Shown piece by piece: positions 1 to 6,738 of a stretch of DNA of 10,396 nucleotides. A program made the translations under genes and the position numbers. Location of the stretch: the NCBI RefSeq assembly GCF_000721935.1, contig NZ_KL585419.1:26023-36418 (forward strand). Direction: 5' to 3'. The DNA is from Streptomyces sp. NRRL WC-3549. GTDB taxonomy: Bacteria; Actinomycetota; Actinomycetes; Streptomycetales; Streptomycetaceae. The notes under the pieces were generated by a model. It saw only the letters and a program-made list of their open reading frames with translations, did no database searches and was not told where the DNA came from. Positions within the stretch are counted from its first letter, which is position 1, and every line of letters starts with the position of its first letter.

Positions 1-18
1 GATGTGTATAAGAGACAG
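1..18. other. Residual Nextera transposon-end adapter (not genomic)
   Basis: The first 18 bases, GATGTGTATAAGAGACAG, equal the Tn5 mosaic-end sequence of Nextera libraries without its first A. On the minus strand the PBP reading frame runs into it and would give the spurious residues C-L-L-Y-T after the genuine Tyr700-Gly. It should be treated as untrimmed library sequence, so genomic DNA begins at about base 19. The match is exact over its whole length and sits flush with the contig edge, which is what adapter read-through looks like. Confidence 0.96.
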
Positions 19-2120
19 CCGTACAGCGGCTTCTGGATGCCCGTGTCGGGGTCCTGGCCCATGACGGCGACGACGGTGGCGAGGTCCGGGGTGTAGCCGG
101 CGAACCAGGCGGCCCGGTCCTCCTCGGCGGTACCCGTCTTGCCCGCCGCGGGCCGGCCCGCCGACCGGGCGGCGGTGGCGGTGCCGCCCTCGACGACGCT
201 CAGCAGGACGGAGGTGGTGGTGTCGGCGGCCTTGCGGCTGATGGCCTGCCGGGTCTTGTGGGTGGGGAGGGCGAGGTCGGTGCCGTTCTTGCTGATCTTC
301 ACGACGAGGGAGTGGGGCCGCTGCCGTCCGTGGTCGGCGAGGGTGGCGTAGGCGGAGGCCATGTCGAGGACGCTGGCGGTGGCGGGGCCGAGGGCGATGG
401 AGGGGGTGGCGGTGAGGTCGGGGGTGGTCTCGGGGATGCCGAGGGCGACGGCGGTGTCCTTGACCCGCTCGGGACCGACGTCCTGGGCCATCTGGGCGTA
501 GACCGCGTTGACGGACTTGTCGGTGGCCTCGCGGACGGTGATGGAGCCGTAGTCGACGTCGTCCTCGTTGGCGGGGGAGTAGCCGGTGGAACCGGTGGCG
601 CTCTGGACGGTGCGTTCGTTGGTGCCGTCGTAGCGGGTGTTGGGGGTGATGGCGTGGCCGCCCTGGTTCTTCGAGCCGTTGGCGAGGGCGGCGGCGAGGA
701 CGAAGGGCTTGAAGGTGGAGCCGACCTGGTAGTCGCGGCGGGTGGCGTTGTTGACGTACTGCCTGGTGTAGTCGACACCGCCGTACAGGGCGACGACGTG
801 GCCGTTGGCGGGGTCGACGGAGACGCCGCCGGCCCGGACGTTGCGGTCGGCGTCGCGGTCGTCGCTGGTCTTGGACAGGACGTTGTCCTCGACGGCCTGG
901 ACGAGGGCGTCCTGTTTGTCCTTCTGGAGGGTGGTGACGATGCGGTAGCCGCCGGTGGCGAGGGTGTCCGCGTCGATGATCTTGTTGCTGGTCAGATAGG
1001 CCTCGACGGCCTGGATGACGTATCCGCGCTGGCCGGAGAGCGCGGTCGGGGGCTCGGCCTTGACGGGGGCGGGGAAGGTCATGGCCTGGCGGTCGGAGCG
1101 GCTGAGCCACCCCTCCTTGACCATCCCGTCGAGTACGTAGTCCCAGCGGGCCAGTGCCGCCTTCTTGTTCTCGGGGTGGACGACGACGTCGTAGTTGCTG
1201 GGGGCGTTGAGCAGGGAGGCGAGGTAGGCGCCTTCGCCGGTCTTCAGGTCCTCGACGTCCTTGCCGTAGTAGGCGTGGGAGGCGGCCTGGATGCCGTAGG
1301 CGTTGCGTCCGAAGTAGCTGGTGTTGAGGTAGCCCTCCAGGATCTCGTCCTTGCTCTGCTCGCGGTCGAGCTTGACCGAGATGAAGAACTCCTTGGCCTT
1401 GCGGACGACGGTCTGTTCCTGGCCGAGGTAGTAGTTCTTGACGTACTGCTGGGTGATGGTGGAGCCGCCCTGGCGTCCCCCGCCGGTGAGCGTCTTCCAC
1501 CCGGCGCGGAGGGTGGCCTTGACGTCGATGGCGTCCTCGGAGTAGAAGTCCCGGTCCTCGGCGGCCAGTACGGCGCGCCGGATGTTCTGGGGGATGCGGT
1601 CGAGCGGGACCTTCTCGCGGTTGATCTCGCCGTCGCGGGCGATGACCTTCTTCCCGTCCGCGTACAGGTAGACGTTGGACTGGGCGGTCGCGGCGGCGTT
1701 GGCGGCGGGGATGTCGACGAGCTGGTAGCCGACGAGGAAGCCGCCGGCGAGGAGCAGGGCGAAGAGCAGGACACCGCCGAGGGCCATGCGCCAGGTGGGT
1801 ACGGCCCGGCGCCAGCCGGTGCGCCTGGGGCGTTTGGTGCGCTTCTTGGTTTCGGCCGCGCCGTCCGCCTCCTGGGCCGCCTGGGCGTCGGTGTCCGGGG
1901 TGTCCGACGCGTCCGAGGTCTCGGGTGTCTCCGGAGTTCCCGGTGTCCCCGGTGTCCCCGGTGTCCCCGGTGTCCCCGGGGTGTCGGGGGTGTCGGTGGC
2001 GTCCGGGGTGTCCGGCTTCTTCTCGGGGTCGGGTTTCGCGGCCGAGGGGTCCCGGGGGGACCAGCCCTCGTTGCCCTGCTGACCAGGGTCTCCGCTGTTC
2101 TGCGGTGGCTCGTGGCTCAT
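19..2120 (-). CDS. Class A penicillin-binding protein (GT51 transglycosylase / transpeptidase), C-terminus cut off by contig edge
   Basis: Bifunctional peptidoglycan synthase: it polymerises lipid II and cross-links stem peptides at the outer face of the membrane. About 700 residues are present. Residues 1-110 are a hydrophilic, Pro/Thr/Asp-rich cytoplasmic tail ending in a Lys/Arg cluster (92-105). One membrane anchor covers about 112-131. The GT51 domain shows AAEDRDF (catalytic Glu188), GGSTITQQ (219-226), RKAKE (240-244) and ILEGYLN (260-266). The transpeptidase domain shows STFK (Ser468, Lys471), SVN (536-538) and KTGT (661-664), so all three penicillin-binding motifs are intact. The ATG at 2120 has GAGGAG (complement of 2131-2136) ten bases upstream. 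Only the region after KTGT is missing, perhaps some tens of residues judging from the family. The gene is divergent from the DUF1707 gene. Family assignment is firm; which PBP paralogue it is cannot be told from this. Confidence 0.95.
1924..2010 (-). repeat. 9-bp tandem repeat coding for Gly-Thr-Pro units in the PBP tail
   Basis: Four perfect tandem copies of GGTGTCCCC (plus-strand orientation) occupy 1942-1977, with degenerate copies on both sides out to about 1924 and 2010. Read on the minus strand in the PBP frame they encode repeated Gly-Thr-Pro, spanning roughly residues 44-67 of the cytoplasmic tail. The unit is a multiple of three, so a change in copy number would lengthen or shorten the tail without breaking the frame. 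Confidence 0.85.
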
Positions 2121-2509
2121 GACGTGGAGGCTCCTCGACTGCGGACAGTTATCCCATAGTGCACTTTTTGTTGCGATAACTCCGATATACACCCTGGAGA
2201 TGGGGGTCGCGGCGGCCTCGGGGCGTGTACGGGGGCTGCGCCGCGGTTCACCGGCGGTCGAAATCGAGCTGATGTGCGATCGGGGGTGGTGATCGGCCTC
2301 GGCCCTCCGGCGTGCGGCGGGGCGCTCCCCGGGCTGCGCGGGCGGGGAGGGCGAGCGGAGGCCGGCGGTGGACTCGTCGGTGCGGGAGCCGGACGCCGAG
2401 GCCGGTCTCGCGGAGAGGCAAGCGGCGGTTCCGGCCCGCCGAGCGGTGCGCGGGGCTATTCCGGGCAGTCCGTAGGCCCGTGTTCGCGTTGCTCTATAGG
2501 CTGCTGGTC
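2121..2509. promoter_or_regulatory. Divergent intergenic region with AT-rich patch and 7-bp inverted repeat
   Basis: This 389-base gap separates the divergent PBP and DUF1707 genes and holds no convincing gene. An AT-rich patch at about 2147-2192 stands out. It contains the inverted repeat AGTTATC (2147-2153) / GATAACT (2175-2181) with a 21-base spacer, 27 bases and more upstream of the PBP start codon, where a PBP promoter or operator would be expected. I could not assign confident -35/-10 boxes on either strand. The rest (2200-2490) is very GC-rich. Open frames crossing it have Arg/Gly-rich translations with no family resemblance. Confidence 0.45.
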
Positions 2510-3193
2510 ATGACAAGTGAACGCCCGGACATGCGCGCTTCGGATGCGGAACGTGAGCGGATAGCCGAGACGCTGCGGGAGGCCGTGGCCGAGGGCCGGC
2601 TGGAGATGGATGAGTTCGAGCAGCGGCTCGACGCCGCGTACAAGGCGCGTACGCACGGGGAGTTGGAGCCGTTGATCGACGACCTCCCGGTGCCGGGCGG
2701 GGCCGTGGCCCCGGTGCGGGCCGGGTCGTCCGTGCCGGCCGGGCGGTCGGTGGCGTCGGCGGACTGGTCGCAGCGGATCGGCGGCCCCGCGACCTCCACG
2801 GGCGGGTTCGCGTTCTGGAGCGGGTTCAGCCGCAAGGGCCGCTGGACCGTGGGCCGGGTCTTCAACGCGTTCGTGATGTGGGGCGGGGGCGAGATCGACC
2901 TGCGGGAGGCGTGTTTCGAGGACCGCGAGGTCGTCATCCGCTGCTACGCGATCATGGGCGGGATCCAGGTGAAGGTGTCCCCGGACGTCCACCTCCAGGT
3001 CAACGGCGTCGGTGTCATGGGCGGATTCGACGAGCAGTCGAAGGACGCCGACTTCGGGGCCCCGGCCCCGGACGCCCCGAGGGTGCGGGTGACCGGTCTC
3101 GCTCTGATGGGCGGGGTCGGCGCGGTGCGCAAGTGGACCAAGTCCCAGCGGCAGCGGTTGAAGGACGCCGGGCGGAAGCAGTTGGAGGACTGA
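2510..3193 (+). CDS. DUF1707 and LiaF-like (DUF2154-type) domain protein
   Basis: A 227-residue protein of unknown biochemical role. Residues 8-60 are a DUF1707 domain: the MRASDAERERIAETL opening, the acidic helix around EGRLEMDEFEQRLDAAYKART, and the LIDDLP ending. A Gly/Ser/Pro linker runs from about 62 to 100. From about 115 the chain shows repeated short beta-strand rungs with a Gly-Gly turn (WGGG 124-127, MGGI 149-152, MGGF 170-173, MGGV 200-203). This resembles the C-terminal domain of LiaF/YvqF envelope-stress proteins. I see no membrane segment or signal peptide, so it is probably cytosolic or peripheral, unlike LiaF, which has four helices. The ATG at 2510 places DUF1707 right at the N-terminus. 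No good Shine-Dalgarno is visible, and TATAGG at 2495-2500 would fit a leaderless transcript. The ATG at 2531 is an alternative start. Confidence 0.85.
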   Translation: MTSERPDMRASDAERERIAETLREAVAEGRLEMDEFEQRLDAAYKARTHGELEPLIDDLPVPGGAVAPVRAGSSVPAGRSVASADWSQRIGGPATSTGGFAFWSGFSRKGRWTVGRVFNAFVMWGGGEIDLREACFEDREVVIRCYAIMGGIQVKVSPDVHLQVNGVGVMGGFDEQSKDADFGAPAPDAPRVRVTGLALMGGVGAVRKWTKSQRQRLKDAGRKQLED

Positions 3194-3198
3194 GCGGG

Positions 3199-3217
3199 GC
3201 CGGGCCGTCCGCCCGGC
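3199..3217. terminator. Bidirectional terminator-like hairpin between convergent genes
   Basis: GCCGGGC (3199-3205) and GCCCGGC (3211-3217) form a 7-bp perfect stem with a 5-base loop. It lies in the 31-base gap between the stop codons of the DUF1707 gene (plus) and the SGNH hydrolase (minus). There is no U-tract, as is common for actinomycete terminators. The position supports a shared terminator. Confidence 0.55.
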
Positions 3218-3224
3218 ACCCGGT

Positions 3225-4484
3225 TCAGAAGGCGCCGGTCTTCGGCGCTCCGGTGACCGTGGCCGGGTCGACGAGCCGGCCCAGGACGCGGTATCCGGCG
3301 TCGTTGAAGTGGAGCCGGTCGCCGGAGTCGTAGGCGGGCCGGATGCGGTCGGGCGCGTAGGGGTCGCGTACGGCGCGGTCGAAGTCGACGTAGTCGTCGA
3401 AGACGTGGCCCGCCCTGATCTGCGCGTTGACGGCCCGGCGTACGTCGTTGCGCGCGGGCGTCCAGGTGGCGTAGCCCCGGAACGGTGTCAGTGTGGCGCC
3501 GACGACCCGCAGGCCGTGTGCGTGGGCGCGGTCGGTGAGGGAGCGGAGGCCGGCGACGATGCGCCGGGCGTCGGTCTCCTGGGGTGCCTGCTGCACGTCG
3601 TTGATGCCGAGCGCGACGATGACGGTCCTGGCGCCGGCGACGGAGAGCACGTCGCGGTCGAAGCGGTGGATGCCGGACATGCCGCCGGCGCCGGTGGGGT
3701 TGGTGCTGTCGCGCAGGACGCGGTTGCCGGCTATGCCCTGGTTGGCGACGCCGTACCGGTGGCCCAGCCGGTCGGAGAGGACGTCCGGCCAGCGGCTGTC
3801 GGTGTCGGTGCTGGAGGCGGTGCCCGCGGTGAGGGAGTCGCCGATCACGACGATCGCCCCGGGCGCGGTGTCGTTGCGGACGTCGACCGCGGTGAGGTAG
3901 CGCCAGGCGGTGGTGGGCCAGGTGCGGGTGGCGTCGGCCAGGTGGGACGTCTGGTGGGCGTTGGGGTGGTGGGTGACCGGTCGGCCGCCGTACGGGGTGC
4001 GCAAGGTGACGAGGAGGTCGGAGTCGGGCGCGACGGGGACGGCCACCGGGTCGCTGACGACCTGCCGGCCGGCGGCGACGGTGACGGTACCGAGGCCCCC
4101 GAAGGTGACCGGGCGCGTGGCGACGGTGGCCTGGTCGACGACGAGCGGGGTGGTGCCGAAGAGGTTGGACAGGGTGATGCGTGCCGCGTCACCGCCGATG
4201 CTCGTGTGCACGGTGTTACGGATGGTGTGGCCGGGGTACCCGTCGGCACTGTTCGGCGGTTCGGGGCTCGCGGGGGCGCCGGTCCAGGTCACCACCCAGG
4301 TGCCGGACGAGTGGGCCGGTGCGGCGGGTTGACGTGCCGCGGGGTGCGCCTGTGCCTCGGCGAGCGGTGCCCGCCGTGTCGAGGTCACCAGCGACGTACC
4401 GAAGGCGACGGCGGCGGCGAGCGCGGCGGTGCCTGCTACGAGGGCGATGAGCAGGGTGTGTCCCTGGCGCCTGGGCATGGGCAT
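3225..4484 (-). CDS. Exported SGNH/GDSL-family hydrolase (esterase/lipase type)
   Basis: A 419-residue predicted serine hydrolase acting outside the cytoplasm on an unknown ester substrate. The N-terminus has a basic start (RR at 5-6) and a hydrophobic stretch at about 11-32, a signal peptide or membrane anchor. A beta-rich domain follows (about 62-200). The SGNH domain carries all four blocks: GDS (Gly215-Asp216-Ser217, nucleophile), block II with GIAGN (250-254, oxyanion Gly), block III GIND (293-296, oxyanion Asn295) and block V DRLH (Asp389, His392). The ATG at 4484 is preferred because GAGGAGAA (complement of 4494-4501) lies nine bases upstream. The frame opens further, to 4604, but that extension lacks a comparable ribosome site and would bury the signal sequence. 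A second in-frame ATG lies at 4478. The fold is certain; the substrate is not deducible. Confidence 0.9.
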   Translation of the reverse strand: MPMPRRQGHTLLIALVAGTAALAAAVAFGTSLVTSTRRAPLAEAQAHPAARQPAAPAHSSGTWVVTWTGAPASPEPPNSADGYPGHTIRNTVHTSIGGDAARITLSNLFGTTPLVVDQATVATRPVTFGGLGTVTVAAGRQVVSDPVAVPVAPDSDLLVTLRTPYGGRPVTHHPNAHQTSHLADATRTWPTTAWRYLTAVDVRNDTAPGAIVVIGDSLTAGTASSTDTDSRWPDVLSDRLGHRYGVANQGIAGNRVLRDSTNPTGAGGMSGIHRFDRDVLSVAGARTVIVALGINDVQQAPQETDARRIVAGLRSLTDRAHAHGLRVVGATLTPFRGYATWTPARNDVRRAVNAQIRAGHVFDDYVDFDRAVRDPYAPDRIRPAYDSGDRLHFNDAGYRVLGRLVDPATVTGAPKTGAF

Positions 4485-4583
4485 GGGCGGTGATTCTCCT
4501 CGGGGGGTGCGGGCTGATCTGATGAGGCGGCAGGCCACGGGGGTTCGGCAGGTGGCCCGGGAGTAGGTCAGGTAGGGACAATT

Positions 4584-4610
4584 GCGTACGGCACGGACTG
4601 ACACGTACGC
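4584..4610. promoter_or_regulatory. 7-bp inverted repeat in the divergent SGNH hydrolase / DUF445 promoter region
   Basis: GCGTACG (4584-4590) and CGTACGC (4604-4610) are perfect inverted arms separated by 13 bases. They end 15 bases before the preferred DUF445 start and lie 100 bases upstream of the hydrolase start. The location suits an operator or a 5'-leader hairpin for DUF445. No regulator is encoded alongside, so the function is inferred from position only. Confidence 0.35.
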
Positions 4611-4625
4611 GGACGGGTGGAGCGG

Positions 4626-6239
4626 ATGGAAGAGGACGCGGGGCAGGGAGCGGGGCCGGGGTCCGAGGACCGAGGTCCGGACGGTGACCGGCCGGGCCGC
4701 CCCGGGCCGCCGGGCGCGGGCGGGGCGCCGGAGGGGCCGCCGGACGCCGGGCCGACGTCCGGCGAAGTACCCGGGGCCGGCGGCCCGGATGACGGCGGGT
4801 CAGCGCGTCCCGGGCCGGCGGGCGGGAGCGGAGCCCCGCCCGGGGAGCCCGCGTCCCCCGGGCCCTTCGGGGCCGGTCCCGGGCCCGGTGGCCGCCCGGC
4901 GGACGCGTCCGCCCAGGGCGGCGCTCCGGGCGGACGTGCCGTGACGGCTCCGGGGCGGGTGCCGGGGGGCCTGGGCGGGTTCGCGTACACCGCCGCTGAC
5001 GAGGAGAAGCGGCGCGGGGTGCGCCGTATGAAGACGACGGCCACGGCTCTGCTCCTCCTTGTCGCGCTCGTGTACGTACTCGCCACCTGGGCGAAGAACG
5101 CGGGGGTGGGCGGCTGGCCGGGCTACGTCGCCGCGGCCGCCGAAGCGGGGATGGTGGGTGCGCTGGCGGACTGGTTCGCCGTCACGGCGCTCTTCCGGCG
5201 TCCGCTCGGCCTGCCCATCCCGCACACCGCCATCATTCCTACCAAGAAGGACCAGCTCGGGGCCTCCCTCGGTTCCTTCGTGGGCGAGAACTTCCTGTCC
5301 GGAGACGTCGTCCGTGACCGAATTCACGCTCTGGGCGTCGGTGCGCGGCTCGGTACCTGGCTGGCCGAGCCGGCCCATGCCGACCGGGTCACGGCCGAGC
5401 TCGCCACCGCGCTGCGCGGTGCGCTGACGGTCCTGCGGGACTCCGACGTCCAGGCCGTGGTCGGCGAGGCGATCACCCGGCGGGCGGACGCGGCCGAGGT
5501 GGGCCCGGGCATAGGGAAGATGCTGGAGAAGGTCGTCTCGGACGGCGGCCACCGCAAGGTCGTGGACCTGGTCTGCACCCGGGCCCACGACTGGCTGGTC
5601 CTGCACGGTGACTCCGTGATGGACGCCGTGCAGGGCGGAGCGCCCGGGTGGACGCCCCGCTTCGTCGACAAGCGGATCGGGGAGCGGGTCTACAAGGAGC
5701 TGCTGCGGTTCGTCACCGAGATGCGGGACATGCCGGGCCACCCGGCGCGCGGCTCGATCGACAGGTTCCTGACGGACTTCGCGGCCGACCTCCAGACGGA
5801 CACGGAGACCCGGGCCCGGGTGGAGCGGCTGAAGTCGGAGATCCTGGGCCGTGGCGAGGTCCAGGACGTCATCGCCTCGGCCTGGGCCGGCGTCCGCACG
5901 ATGATCATCACGGCGGCCGAGGACGAGCGGAGCGAGCTGCGGCTGCGGGCCCGCGCCTCGCTGATCTCGCTGGGTAGGCGCCTGGCGACGGACGAGCGGT
6001 TGCAGGCCAAGCTGGAGGGCTGGCTGGAGGACGCGGCGGTCTACGTCGTCACGACGTACCGCACCGAGATCACGTCGCTGATCAGCGACACCGTGGCCGG
6101 CTGGGACGCCGACCAGACATCGAGGAAGATCGAGGCGAACATCGGCCGCGACCTGCAGTTCATCCGGATTAACGGCACGGTGGTGGGCGCCCTGGCCGGT
6201 CTGGCCATCTACACGGTCTCCCACGCCCTGGGCGGCTGA
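4626..6239 (+). CDS. DUF445 family membrane protein with Pro/Gly-rich N-terminal extension
   Basis: A conserved envelope protein of unknown biochemical function, 537 residues from the ATG at 4626. Residues about 8-115 are a low-complexity Pro/Gly/Ala stretch with acidic and Arg residues and no hydrophobic segment. Family-like sequence begins at FAYTAADEEK (about 119). A membrane helix follows at 138-155, then the DUF445 signature around AAEAGMVGALADWFAVTALF and the LGLPIPHTAIIPTKKDQLG stretch (about 166-213), a long helical region, and a C-terminal membrane helix (about 519-534, inside INGTVVGALAGLAIYTV). GGTGG/GGAG at 4616-4622 favours the ATG, although spacing to it is tight. A GTG at 4617 adds three residues. 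GTG codons at 4941 and 4959 would remove the low-complexity region altogether and give a protein closer to what I recall as the family's usual N-terminus. The gene is divergent from the SGNH hydrolase. Confidence 0.9.
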   Translation: MEEDAGQGAGPGSEDRGPDGDRPGRPGPPGAGGAPEGPPDAGPTSGEVPGAGGPDDGGSARPGPAGGSGAPPGEPASPGPFGAGPGPGGRPADASAQGGAPGGRAVTAPGRVPGGLGGFAYTAADEEKRRGVRRMKTTATALLLLVALVYVLATWAKNAGVGGWPGYVAAAAEAGMVGALADWFAVTALFRRPLGLPIPHTAIIPTKKDQLGASLGSFVGENFLSGDVVRDRIHALGVGARLGTWLAEPAHADRVTAELATALRGALTVLRDSDVQAVVGEAITRRADAAEVGPGIGKMLEKVVSDGGHRKVVDLVCTRAHDWLVLHGDSVMDAVQGGAPGWTPRFVDKRIGERVYKELLRFVTEMRDMPGHPARGSIDRFLTDFAADLQTDTETRARVERLKSEILGRGEVQDVIASAWAGVRTMIITAAEDERSELRLRARASLISLGRRLATDERLQAKLEGWLEDAAVYVVTTYRTEITSLISDTVAGWDADQTSRKIEANIGRDLQFIRINGTVVGALAGLAIYTVSHALGG

Positions 6240-6253
6240 GCCCCGGCGGGGGT

Positions 6254-6302
6254 CCCGGGGCCTGGCCCCGGGGTGCGCCCGTACGCGGGCGGGCGCACCC
6301 CG
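6254..6302. terminator. Overlapping GC-rich terminator hairpins between convergent genes
   Basis: Two mutually exclusive stems lie between the DUF445 stop and the stop of the minus-strand small gene. The first is CCCGGGG (6254-6260) with CCCCGGG (6266-6272) around a 5-base loop. The second is CGGGGTGCGCCC (6269-6280) with GGGCGCACCCCG (6291-6302), a perfect 12-bp stem with a 10-base loop. They share 6269-6272. The second stem is strong enough to serve both strands as a bidirectional terminator; no U-tract is present. Confidence 0.75.
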
Positions 6303-6311
6303 TGCCGTCTC

Positions 6312-6587
6312 TCAGGCGCTGCGCCGGGTGACCGCCCAGGACGCCGCCGCGACGCCGCCCGCCACGGCGAACACCGCGGGCCAGGCGCCGACCTTCTTGG
6401 CCAGCGGGTGCGAGCCGGCGAACGCCGCGACGTAGGCGCCCCCCTGCCGGTTCCACTCGTAGGCGGCCACCGACCCGGCGGCGGCGAGTGCGACCCCGCC
6501 CAGCGGGCGCTTCTTCGTCCACCGGGCGATTCCGTATCCGCCGACGAGTCCGCTCGCCGCCACCGCCGCTGCCGGAACCTTCGCCAT
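6312..6587 (-). CDS. Small conserved membrane protein of unknown function
   Basis: A 91-residue Ala/Gly-rich protein whose role I do not recognise, though similar small proteins are familiar from Streptomyces genomes. Hydrophobic stretches at about 5-21, 29-43 and 69-87 suggest two or three membrane passes. The basic cluster RWTKKRP (22-28) and the KK at 64-65 would lie on the cytoplasmic side. The start at 6587 (MAKVPAAAV) is supported by AAGGTGG, centred about ten bases upstream. The frame remains open far upstream as an antisense shadow of the MFS gene, but those codons have no family resemblance. It is transcribed away from the MFS gene and ends next to the shared terminator. Confidence 0.75.
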   Translation of the reverse strand: MAKVPAAAVAASGLVGGYGIARWTKKRPLGGVALAAAGSVAAYEWNRQGGAYVAAFAGSHPLAKKVGAWPAVFAVAGGVAAASWAVTRRSA

Positions 6588-6670
6588 CGCCGCCACCTTC
6601 GCTCTCTGCGTCCGCGATCCGTTCCCGGACGATGGTTCCGAGGCTAACGCCGGTCCGGGGCCTCGTGGCG

Positions 6671-6726
6671 CGCAGGGGGTGCACAAGCGTTTACCCTCAG
6701 AGGTGAACAATTGTGCACCCCCTGCG
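6671..6726. promoter_or_regulatory. Nested inverted repeat upstream of MFS-tetR: candidate TetR operator
   Basis: The outer arms CGCAGGGGGTGCACAA (6671-6686) and TTGTGCACCCCCTGCG (6711-6726) are a perfect 16-bp inverted repeat around a 24-base spacer. Inside the spacer is a second, imperfect dyad, GTTTACC (6689-6695) / GGTGAAC (6702-6708), with one mismatch. Each outer arm also contains the self-complementary GTGCAC. The element ends 12 bases before the MFS start codon, so a bound regulator would block transcription or an RNA stem would hinder initiation. The natural ligand is the TetR-family protein encoded in the same transcription unit (inference). It also lies upstream of the divergent 91-residue gene. 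Confidence 0.7.
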
Positions 6727-6738
6727 TACGGAGATCTC

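Noticed and set aside
258..2159. Long plus-strand open frame of 633 codons
   Set aside because: It is antisense to the PBP gene, whose catalytic motifs are unmistakable. Its Gly/Val/Asp-rich composition is what the complement of a high-GC gene gives.
2147..2160. TTATCCCAT as a DnaA-box-like sequence
   Set aside because: It is a single imperfect match with no cluster of boxes nearby, so there is no support for an origin.
2312..2509. Upstream extension of the DUF1707 frame by 66 codons
   Set aside because: The added residues are Arg/Gly-rich without family similarity. DUF1707 proteins usually begin close to the RASDAERE motif.
3309..4493. Plus-strand open frame of 394 codons
   Set aside because: It is antisense to the SGNH hydrolase, which carries all four catalytic blocks; the translation is low-complexity Gly/Val/Asp.
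4800..6224. Minus-strand open frame of 474 codons
   Set aside because: It is antisense to DUF445, with Arg/Gln/Pro-rich translation and no recognisable domain.
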